Translations under genes and position numbers: made by a program
Origin: Ravibacter sp964559125
Lineage (GTDB): Bacteria; Bacteroidota; Bacteroidia; Cytophagales; Spirosomataceae
DNA length: 64,000 nucleotides
Direction: 5' to 3'
Assembly (NCBI GenBank): GCA_964559125.1
Contig: CAZLGW010000004.1
Location: 186,001 to 250,000, forward strand
Shown: positions 54,190 to 61,441 of the stretch, piece by piece
Layout of the letters: each line of letters opens with the position of its first letter
Numbering within the stretch: the stretch's first letter is position 1
Notes under the pieces: model-generated
What the model was told of the DNA's origin: nothing
The model's input: only the letters and a program-made list of their open reading frames with translations
Databases searched by the model: none

Positions 54190-55170
54190 TTATTTATAGA
54201 GCACTGCTTTTACGGCTTCTACTGTCCGCTTCACATTCGGGAGTATTTCTTCTATCAATGTAGGGGCATAGGGAAGGGGCACATCTCTGCTGTTGACTCT
54301 TATCACGGGAGCATCGAGGTAGTCGAAAGCGTAGCGCTGTACATGGTAAGCAATCTCTGAAGAAATTGCCGCCAGGGGCCAGGCTTCCTCTACCACGACA
54401 AGCCTGTTTGTTTTCCTGACCGACGCTACCACAGCCGCATAATCTATCGGACGTACTGTACGCAGATCGACAAGCTCAGCACTGATACCCTCCTTCTCCA
54501 GCTCCTGGATAGCCGGCAGGACGACCCTTGGGATCATTTTCCCGAAAGAAACGATTGTGACATCTTTCCCTTCTTTTTTTATGTCGGCTTTCCCGAGCGG
54601 GAGCAGGTACTCCTCCTCCGGAACCTCCATTTTATCGCCGTACATAACCTCCGATTCCATAAAAATGACAGGATCATTATCCCGGATAGAGCTTTTCAGC
54701 AATCCTTTGGCATCATACGGGTTGGCAGGAACGACCACTTTCAGACCCGGCGTATTGGCAAACCAGTTTTCGAAATTCTGGGAATGCTGCGCGCCCAACT
54801 GACCGGCGTTCCCGGTAGGTCCGCGGAATACGATAGGCACAGAATACTGGCCTCCTGACATAGACAGCATTTTGGCAGCTCCGTTGATGATCTGGTCGAT
54901 CGCAACCAATGAGAAGTTAAAAGTCATAAACTCTATGATCGGTCGAAGGCCGTTTGCGGCAGCTCCGATGCCTATTCCGGCAAACCCCAGTTCGGCTATC
55001 GGCGTGTCGATCACTCTTTCAGGCCCGAACTCCGCCAGCATTCCCTGGCTGGCCTTGTAGGCTCCATTATATTCTGCCACCTCTTCGCCCATCAGGAAGA
55101 TATTCTCATCGCGGCGCATTTCTTCGGACATTGCGTCCCTGATCGCATCTCTGAATGCTATTACTGCCAT
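54190..55170 (-). CDS. pdhB: Pyruvate dehydrogenase E1 component, beta subunit
   Basis: With E1-alpha this decarboxylates pyruvate on thiamine diphosphate. It has 326 residues. The order is the pyrimidine-binding domain (FLMGEEVAEYNGAYKASQG, IDTPIAELGFAGIGIGAA, EFMTFNFSLVAIDQI), the catalytic-face FRGPTGNAGQLGAQHSQ loop and the C-terminal transketolase domain (ELVDLRTVRPID, VVVEEAWP). The alpha subunit is not adjacent. The gene has its own terminator. Confidence 0.94.
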   Translation of the reverse strand: MAVIAFRDAIRDAMSEEMRRDENIFLMGEEVAEYNGAYKASQGMLAEFGPERVIDTPIAELGFAGIGIGAAANGLRPIIEFMTFNFSLVAIDQIINGAAKMLSMSGGQYSVPIVFRGPTGNAGQLGAQHSQNFENWFANTPGLKVVVPANPYDAKGLLKSSIRDNDPVIFMESEVMYGDKMEVPEEEYLLPLGKADIKKEGKDVTIVSFGKMIPRVVLPAIQELEKEGISAELVDLRTVRPIDYAAVVASVRKTNRLVVVEEAWPLAAISSEIAYHVQRYAFDYLDAPVIRVNSRDVPLPYAPTLIEEILPNVKRTVEAVKAVLYK

Positions 55171-55284
55171 TCGTACGTAAACTTATTACTGTTAATAATA
55201 ACTGCTTCTCGGCAAAGCGGTAAAATTAGGGAAAGAACGTTAATTCTCATAATCACAGGAGTGTGGCGAGGTAAAACTTTCGGG

Positions 55285-56082
55285 TTATATCAGGTCGTAC
55301 CGACGGGCATATTGGGCCACCTCCATCATATTCCTGCTGTTGGTCTTACGAAGCATATTTTTGCGATGTGCGTTTACGGTATGGATACTGATATAAAGCC
55401 GTTCGGCAATCTGCTTACTGGCCAGCCCGTCCATTGCCCATTTCAGAATTTCGAGCTCACGCCGGCTCAGGAGCTTGTCTTCATCAAGCTCCGGAAAATA
55501 TTCCTTCAGCACCACCGTATTCCAGTTCTGCCGGTTTTCTTCAAATACTTCTATCTGGTGAAATATCCGGGCGCGGGGCGACTGTCCGGTCGTATCCCAG
55601 CAAAACCCGAGTATTCCTCCCGGGTGGCCTCCTTCGATCACTTCCGTAATAGTATGCCGCTGGAGGATATGCAGGAATTTCCCTTTGTCATCCCTGTACC
55701 GGAAACCCATTGAAAACCGCACTTTTTCCAGTTCTGCGTCCGGATGCTCACGCATGAATGCCACGCGGTCGTTAAAGATATCCTGGTTAAGATACCGGAA
55801 ATCAATATTATTGTGCAGTGAAAACTCCAGCCCTCCCTCCCTGTAAGCGTCGAGAGGATGCCCCAAAACCTGTTTGACGTTTGAGCCCATAAAAGGAAAG
55901 CTCATGCTGTGGTAATCGATCAGGAACACGACCGAAGAAGTAAACTGCGAGAAACGCTGCAGCAAAGCCATCTCACGAAGATAGAGGCCATAGTCAGCTG
56001 TATGTCCTCCCGATTCTGTCGCCAGGTTGCTCAGGTAGTCTTTAAAACTCAGGTAGGATAGCGATTCGGCCATACCAGACAA
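55285..56082 (-). CDS. LuxR-type regulator with PAS-like sensor domain
   Basis: This is a 265-residue regulator. Residues about 35-190 look PAS-like (VVFLIDYHSMSFPFMGSNV, KGKFLHILQRHTITEV). The C-terminal part is a LuxR helix-turn-helix (LSRRELEILKWAMDGLASKQ, YISIHTVNAHRKNML). No response-regulator Asp is present, so it likely senses a ligand directly. Similar one-component regulators occur in Bacteroidota. The target genes are unknown. Confidence 0.85.
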   Translation of the reverse strand: MSGMAESLSYLSFKDYLSNLATESGGHTADYGLYLREMALLQRFSQFTSSVVFLIDYHSMSFPFMGSNVKQVLGHPLDAYREGGLEFSLHNNIDFRYLNQDIFNDRVAFMREHPDAELEKVRFSMGFRYRDDKGKFLHILQRHTITEVIEGGHPGGILGFCWDTTGQSPRARIFHQIEVFEENRQNWNTVVLKEYFPELDEDKLLSRRELEILKWAMDGLASKQIAERLYISIHTVNAHRKNMLRKTNSRNMMEVAQYARRYDLI

Positions 56083-56245
56083 GTAAAAATAGCTACAAAT
56101 GGCTATTGAAGTACAACGGACTGTGTGCCTAACTTTGTTGCGTACAAGGATTACAGGTAATTATTCTTAACACAAACAAATATAGGAAATCGTATAGGAC
56201 AGCTATAAATTCCGGCATAAGAAAGAGAGCTATAAATATAGTACG

Positions 56246-56479
56246 CTACAATCCCTTGAAAAACTCTTCAAGACCTATACCATGAGCATCCAAAATTTTC
56301 AAAAGCGATTCCATTGTAAAATTAACCCCTTTTTCCATACGCCAGTATTGCATGCGGGGAAGGTCGTGATCGAAGGCAAACGTCTCATATGAAGTATATC
56401 CCTTAAGAAGTCGTATTTCCTTAAGCCTGGCTGCTATCGCTTTAATCCTGAGATCCTTACTTTCCCGCTCCTTTTCCAT
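56246..56479 (-). CDS. Small XRE-like helix-turn-helix regulator
   Basis: This protein has 77 residues from ATG 56479; longer frames up to 56611 would run across the palindrome and into the divergent gene. RLKEIRLLKGYTSYETFAFDH and the later MESLLKILDAHGIGLEEFF follow the XRE (Cro/CI) HTH pattern. It is divergent from the NarL-type response regulator. A 14-bp palindrome (56515-56528) lies between the two and is its likely operator. Confidence 0.68.
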   Translation of the reverse strand: MEKERESKDLRIKAIAARLKEIRLLKGYTSYETFAFDHDLPRMQYWRMEKGVNFTMESLLKILDAHGIGLEEFFKGL

Positions 56480-56514
56480 AGCGCAAAGGAGTAAAGCCCC
56501 CACCATAAAAATTA

Positions 56515-56528
56515 CACCCAATTGGGTG
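56515..56528. promoter_or_regulatory. 14-bp palindromic operator candidate
   Basis: CACCCAATTGGGTG is a perfect palindrome, flanked by TT and AA that extend the symmetry after one mismatch. It lies 35 bases before the XRE-like start on one side and 77 bases before the response regulator on the other. A -7-like TACCTTTA is at 56548-56555, so a bound protein would cover that promoter's -33 region. Confidence 0.5.
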
Positions 56529-56604
56529 CAAATAGGCTGAACATTTATACCTTTACCAATAGCGCTGTAGCCATTACACGATTTACCTCTTTCGAAACTA
56601 CAAA

Positions 56605-57249
56605 ATGTCACACCCTACTCCCATACTTATCATCGATGACCACTCTATGGTTGCGGAAAGCCTGGCCGCAGCCCTGTCGGACTTCGGCGACCTGGAGGTC
56701 AAAGGATCATTGACCGATTCTCTGGAAGCGGTGGATTTCCTCGAAAACAACCCGGTAGAAGTGGTCATCATGGATATACAAATGCATCACCAGGACGGTA
56801 TCGCAGCGTCTATTGCAATACGAAGAAAACTGCCGGGAATCAAAATCCTGTTCCTCTCCTTTCTTGAAGATGCAGCTACCGTCCGTACTGCCCTGACAGC
56901 CGGCTGCAGCGGCTATATTACCAAACGCTCGAATATTACCGAGCTGCACGACGCTATCCTCACCGTTGCCGCCGGGCGGAAATACTTCAGCGAACACGTC
57001 GTAAAAAGCCTGGCGGATGCAGGTAACTCCGGCGATCATAATCATACACAATGGGCTGACGGGTTGTCGACCCGCGAGCTGGAAGTAGCGGGATTGATCG
57101 CACAGGGGTTTACCACCGAAGAAATCGCCGATAAAATCTGCCTCTCGGTCAATACGGTCGAATCATACCGCAGTAAGCTTGTCAAAAAGCTGGGGGTAAA
57201 AAATTCGGCCGGGCTTGCGGCCTGGGCAGTTAAAAACGGCGTAGTTTAA
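56605..57249 (+). CDS. NarL/FixJ-type response regulator
   Basis: This is a 214-residue regulator. The receiver domain has the acidic pair at Asp11/Asp12 (LIIDDHS), phospho-Asp57 in VVIMDIQM and Lys in YITKRS. A LuxR-type HTH (LSTRELEVAGLIAQGFTTEE, CLSVNTVESYRSKLVKKLGV) completes it. The sensor kinase gene starts 31 bases downstream, making a clear two-component pair with the regulator first. Confidence 0.93.
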   Translation: MSHPTPILIIDDHSMVAESLAAALSDFGDLEVKGSLTDSLEAVDFLENNPVEVVIMDIQMHHQDGIAASIAIRRKLPGIKILFLSFLEDAATVRTALTAGCSGYITKRSNITELHDAILTVAAGRKYFSEHVVKSLADAGNSGDHNHTQWADGLSTRELEVAGLIAQGFTTEEIADKICLSVNTVESYRSKLVKKLGVKNSAGLAAWAVKNGVV

Positions 57250-57280
57250 ACCCCGACGTTTTTGAATAGTTCATTTCCCT

Positions 57281-59110
57281 ATGCGTAGCGCCTGTTTTCT
57301 GCTCCTGTCTTTGCTTTATACATTTACCCTCCCGGGGCAGATCTACCCTAAAGACAGCCTTGAAACAGAGTTTCGTCGCCTGAAGAATCTCGCGCCGTCG
57401 GCAGTACGCGATAGCATGCTGATGTCCACTCTCAACCACCTCGCCCCTTACGATCACGGACAAAGCCAATACAGCTATATCGATTCATTGAAGCACTACG
57501 CCCAACAGACCCGAAACGAGAGAGGGATGTTTCTTTACGACGTGTGGCTGGGAAACCATCTTGCATTAAGTGGTGAGCACGCCGAAGGTATGAAACTGCT
57601 CAGCAACGCCGCCGAAGGGTTGGAAAAGAGAGGTTGCTATGGCGAAGCCGCCTTTGCCAATCTGCGGATAGGATCTATGGATATTTTTATGCATATCAGC
57701 ACCCGGAGCCCTATCGATCCGCTTATGTACTATGAGAAAGCGCTTGCCCTGGCCGAAAAGGGGAAAGACATTACGGCGCAGATCCGGGCATACACTTACC
57801 TGAATTCTTACTATCTCGAAAAGGAGAAAATGCCCCGTAAGGCATTTGAGATCTCGCAAAAAGGGGTTCAACTGATCAGGGAAACCGGGCATGGACGATC
57901 CATCTGGTTTGCCTTCCACCGGTCTTTAGGCGCTGCGTATTTATTGCTGGGGGACGGAGAAAAAGCCAGGGCCCAGTTTGACAGCAGTCTCCTGATGGCC
58001 CGGAAATACTCCGTCGATAAAAGAAATACAATCCTTCGCACCGAGAGCGATATCTGCCGGAAAATGGCTGCCTTCGCGCTGAAGAAAGAGCAATTCGACA
58101 AGGCGCTGGATTATTCGCGTAAAGGGCGGGAAGCTATCGCTTTATGGGTAAACGGAGTGCTGAGCGCCGACGCAGTTAAAATTACTGCAGAGCTCCTGGA
58201 GGTAAGCTATCTCGCCAGCAAGAAGAGCAACCGTCCCGACTCGGCTTTATACTTCCTCGAAGAGCTCAACGCCGCTAAAAGCCAGATCATACATGGCGAG
58301 CAGGACAAGGCTTACCTCGACCTCAGCGTCAAATATGAAACCGAACAGAATAAATTAAGGATCGCGACGCTGAAAAACGAGAACCTGAAAAACCGGAACC
58401 TTATTTTCGGCGGTATCGCCGTATTGCTTCTGACTATTCTGGGCACAGTGCTCTGGTCGAACCACAGGCTGCGTATAAAGAACCGTGAGATCAACCAGGC
58501 TCTTCTGAGAGGGCAGATGAGCGAGCGCGACCGTATCGCGGCCAACCTTCACGACAACTTGGGCAGCATGCTCAGCGCGATAAAGTGGAATCTCCAATCG
58601 ATGGAACAGGCCAATCCCCGCGACCCCGGAAACCCCGGCTATAAGCGGCTGGAAAGCATGCTGACCAACCTCTATGACGAAGTCCGGGAGCTCTCTCACA
58701 ACATGACCTCGAGGGTAGTCCGCGAGAACGGGCTCGGGGAGGCCCTGAAACTCATGACGACCAACCTGAACGAAACGGGCAAAACCCGGTTTGAACTCTC
58801 GTTTTCCGGCCCCTTACCCCCGTTTGACAACGAATACGCCCATGCGTTATACAGCATTATCTCAGAACTCTGTACCAATATCCTGAAACATGCCCGGGCT
58901 TCCGACGCTTCGATCCGCTTCGAAACTGCAAAAAATCTGCTGACTGTCGAAGTAGAAGATAATGGCATCGGCATAAGCATTCACAACGGAAAAAGGGGAA
59001 ACGGTCTGAAAAATATCATGCAGCGGGCCGCCGTGCTCGGAGGCCATATCCAAGTTGACCCACGCCAGCCCGCGGGGACGCTGATAACTATTCAAATCCC
59101 GCTCAAATGA
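57281..59110 (+). CDS. TPR-type sensor histidine kinase (HisKA_3)
   Basis: This is a 609-residue membrane kinase. After a signal peptide (1-19), a periplasmic all-helical TPR-like region runs to about 365. One transmembrane helix follows (about 372-390, IFGGIAVLLLTILGTVLW). The dimerisation domain has the phospho-His in DRIAANLHDNLGSMLSA, and the HATPase domain has LCTNILKHA, VEDNGIGIS and GNGLKNI. It pairs with the response regulator just upstream. The signal is unknown. Confidence 0.93.
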   Translation: MRSACFLLLSLLYTFTLPGQIYPKDSLETEFRRLKNLAPSAVRDSMLMSTLNHLAPYDHGQSQYSYIDSLKHYAQQTRNERGMFLYDVWLGNHLALSGEHAEGMKLLSNAAEGLEKRGCYGEAAFANLRIGSMDIFMHISTRSPIDPLMYYEKALALAEKGKDITAQIRAYTYLNSYYLEKEKMPRKAFEISQKGVQLIRETGHGRSIWFAFHRSLGAAYLLLGDGEKARAQFDSSLLMARKYSVDKRNTILRTESDICRKMAAFALKKEQFDKALDYSRKGREAIALWVNGVLSADAVKITAELLEVSYLASKKSNRPDSALYFLEELNAAKSQIIHGEQDKAYLDLSVKYETEQNKLRIATLKNENLKNRNLIFGGIAVLLLTILGTVLWSNHRLRIKNREINQALLRGQMSERDRIAANLHDNLGSMLSAIKWNLQSMEQANPRDPGNPGYKRLESMLTNLYDEVRELSHNMTSRVVRENGLGEALKLMTTNLNETGKTRFELSFSGPLPPFDNEYAHALYSIISELCTNILKHARASDASIRFETAKNLLTVEVEDNGIGISIHNGKRGNGLKNIMQRAAVLGGHIQVDPRQPAGTLITIQIPLK

Positions 59111-59144
59111 TGGGGTGATTTAGGAGTGAAAGCATAGGATGGGC

Positions 59145-59609
59145 TTAGGCGCCCAGTAACCGGCTATCCAAAACAAAAGGATCTAATATGGCTTCGATAA
59201 CCGTTTGGGAATGAAGAGGGTGAAGCGGGTTGAGCAAAAAATTATGCTCGTCAGGCACAATGACCGATGGCACTTTCAACGCATAATGCCGGGCATTGCG
59301 CACAAAGTCGGCGCCTGTTTTTTGCGTAGCGGCGGGTATGTAGTTTTTTTCATTCCATCCTGCAGGCAACTCGCTTACGGCTAGTTCTTTTACGGATGAA
59401 CCGGGTATCCTGATTTTCGCCAGACAAATATCCTGACCCCCAAGCACATGAAAATTGTGCGCCAGGTATTCAAGGCATGCCAGTGAAATGCTGCCTGCTG
59501 TGTAGAGCAACCGCACACCCTCGGGATTCCAGCGGCCGCCGTATAACCCGGCGCCCGCTCCCGAAAAATCGCGGGTATATTGCCGCCTGCACAAACGATA
59601 CACCAACAT
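59145..59609 (-). CDS. RES-domain toxin
   Basis: RES toxins deplete cellular NAD+. This 154-residue protein opens with VYRLCRRQYTRDFSG, then GLYGGRWNPEGVRLLYTA and SLACLEYLAH, the RES core including the conserved Arg and Glu. The C-terminal part contains NFLLNPLHP. The start overlaps the antitoxin stop by one base (TGATG). No truncation is seen, so the toxin should be active when free of its antitoxin. Confidence 0.9.
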   Translation of the reverse strand: MLVYRLCRRQYTRDFSGAGAGLYGGRWNPEGVRLLYTAGSISLACLEYLAHNFHVLGGQDICLAKIRIPGSSVKELAVSELPAGWNEKNYIPAATQKTGADFVRNARHYALKVPSVIVPDEHNFLLNPLHPLHSQTVIEAILDPFVLDSRLLGA

Positions 59610-60025
59610 CAGGCAAGCACGCCGTGTTGCATACGGCCGATTTGACTCAGCAACCTGCGAACGCCAAAGCTATTGGAAAGCAACTGCTTGGGTTTGATGC
59701 CGCCCAACGCCATGTTTTCGGTATTCATCCAGGCATGAAAGCCCTCGCCGAAAGCGGCTATGCCGGCGCGATATACTTCTTCTATTTCTAAGATCTTTTC
59801 GGTGACAGCCGGCTGAAACATGGTTTTGCGCTTATAGGTATCAATGGAGATGGGAAGGATATTGATAAGCTCGGCTAGGGTAAGCCCCGACAACGCCATG
59901 ATGCGCTGCACATAGCTTTTGGAAATGCTGCGCCCTGCCAGCACAAAATAGTTGGCCGCACCGTAAACAGTCATTGGCTCGTGGAGCACATTAAGCTCAT
60001 TTTCACTGATTTTATATTTTCTCAT
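59609..60025 (-). CDS. Xre/MbcA/ParS-type antitoxin of the RES toxin
   Basis: This is a 138-residue antitoxin from ATG 60025; an ATG at 60040 is possible but less likely. The N-terminal HTH part (SYVQRIMALSGLTLAEL) is followed by the toxin-binding DUF2384 domain (EKILEIEEVYRAGIAAFG, FHAWMNTENMALGGIKPKQL). It neutralises RES and usually represses its own operon. Two 12-bp direct repeats overlap the promoter just upstream. Confidence 0.9.
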   Translation of the reverse strand: MRKYKISENELNVLHEPMTVYGAANYFVLAGRSISKSYVQRIMALSGLTLAELINILPISIDTYKRKTMFQPAVTEKILEIEEVYRAGIAAFGEGFHAWMNTENMALGGIKPKQLLSNSFGVRRLLSQIGRMQHGVLA

Positions 60026-60029
60026 ATAG

Positions 60030-60064
60030 CAAATATACACTTTTTTTGGTGTAAATATACACTT
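60030..60064 (-). promoter_or_regulatory. Promoter-operator of the RES/Xre operon
   Basis: AAATATACACTT occurs at 60031-60042 and 60053-60064, a spacing of 22 bases (about two helical turns). On the minus strand the first copy includes the -7 box TATATTTG (60037-60030). GTGTAAATATACAC (60049-60062) is also an imperfect palindrome. Transcription would begin at about 60023, close to the ATG at 60025. Confidence 0.6.
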
Positions 60065-60138
60065 GTTGTTAAAACCGAATCGGCATCGGGGAAAGAAAAA
60101 GCATAGTTTCGCTGCATGGGAGTTGAAGTATAGTATTT

Positions 60139-60240
60139 GAAACCTCTGAGGTCCTCTTTTTCACTCTGCGGTTCTCTGTGTCCAAAAAGGTTACACAGAG
60201 AACCACGGAGGATAATAGGAGAGCCACGGAGGTCTACCAA
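60139..60240. repeat. CACAGAG-type palindromic repeat, copy B
   Basis: The central perfect 12-bp hairpin GGTTCTCTGTGT (60170-60181)/ACACAGAGAACC (60193-60204) is flanked by imperfect outer arms (CCTCTGAGGTCC, GCCACGGAGG). It shares the words CACAGAG, GGACACA and AACCGC with copy A at 4557. It fills the middle of the otherwise empty 373-base gap between the antitoxin gene and 60414. Confidence 0.65.
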
Positions 60241-60413
60241 GCGGTAGCCCGCTACAGAAAGATTTGAAAAATAGGCGGTTTTCCGTATATACTTTACCGG
60301 TTTTCCGGATTGTGGTTGTGGATGGGCATCAGTTTCTTTGTGTAATGTGTGTAAACCAGTTTTTTGTATAAATCTTCTCTTCCTGCCCCTTTAATTCATA
60401 TTTCCTATACATT

Positions 60414-61433
60414 ATGAAACGGAAATCTAAAATACCTTACTTCCGAGCAATCAGATTCAATCTTAATTTCAGGAATATCTTAAAGCTTACCCTTTCCTGG
60501 GCTTTTTATTTTTTATGGCTTACCGGTCCGAACGTAAACGCTCAAATGAGTAGTGTACAGGATAAGCTGTTTAAACTAGCGCCTTATAAAAACGTATGTC
60601 CCTACACCTACAGATCGTTGGAGCTGAATCAGGAAGCCAACAAGCTCGCAAATCAGGGAGCACTTGTTTCTTACGATAAGAACCAGGAAGAACTAGCACA
60701 GGTTCTACCCAAAGCAATGGTAGAAACCCGAACCGGTTCACCCTGCTGTCAGGCACTGGCAAAGATCGGGTATCCGTGTGGCGGAGCCGCCGGTACGGAA
60801 GGAAACCTGTCAGGTAATGCATCTGACAATAGCCCACCTCCTCCGGATATTTTTGCCATACAATCGGCTGTTGATCAGGCTTTCGATAAGGCAGATGCCC
60901 TGAAGGCGGCCGCACAGGAAGCAGATATCAGCGACGCCCTGGCCGGAAACCTGGACGATGCACGGAAACGGCTTGAAAAACTCTTTGAAAGCACGGAGGA
61001 AAATAAGGCGCCGGCTCCTCTCCCTTTATCGGGTACTTCGCGAAGTATTGAAGCGGCTGATGCCGCCATAAAAGCCCAACGGGCAGAATGGGAAGAATTT
61101 CTCAGGGAATGGGCCAAAGAAAGACAGCGCGACGCCGAGCTGCTGGCCAAAATGGAAAGAGAGCTGGATGCCTTTCTCGCAGGTATGGTCGGCGAGCTGG
61201 CGTCTGCGGTCACAAAAGCACCGTTCGACATTAACAAATACATATTCGGTACGGGCTTGTTCGATAACTTCTATTCCGTAGAAAATATCACGCTTAACAC
61301 CTTCCTGGCCAACGGCCTGCGTCAGCAAGCCTCCAACGTGGTCGCTAATCAAATACTCAAACCCTGGATGCAGCTTCCCGTAGGGCCCAGGCCTACACAG
61401 TTTTTTAATCGTGCGCTAACGTTTAGTAAATAA
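60414..61433 (+). CDS. Exported protein of unknown function with coiled coil
   Basis: This is a 339-residue protein not recognised as any family. The N terminus is basic, then hydrophobic (about 22-44, ending VNAQ), a long signal peptide. The mature part has Cys residues in KNVCPYTY and GSPCCQALAKIGYPCGG, a Pro-rich linker (SPPPPD), then a strongly helical Ala/Glu/Arg-rich region (about 150-270) that looks like a coiled coil. It ends eight bases before the next gene and probably shares its operon. Composition is like the rest of the chromosome. Confidence 0.65.
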   Translation: MKRKSKIPYFRAIRFNLNFRNILKLTLSWAFYFLWLTGPNVNAQMSSVQDKLFKLAPYKNVCPYTYRSLELNQEANKLANQGALVSYDKNQEELAQVLPKAMVETRTGSPCCQALAKIGYPCGGAAGTEGNLSGNASDNSPPPPDIFAIQSAVDQAFDKADALKAAAQEADISDALAGNLDDARKRLEKLFESTEENKAPAPLPLSGTSRSIEAADAAIKAQRAEWEEFLREWAKERQRDAELLAKMERELDAFLAGMVGELASAVTKAPFDINKYIFGTGLFDNFYSVENITLNTFLANGLRQQASNVVANQILKPWMQLPVGPRPTQFFNRALTFSK

Positions 61434-61441
61434 TCGTGACC

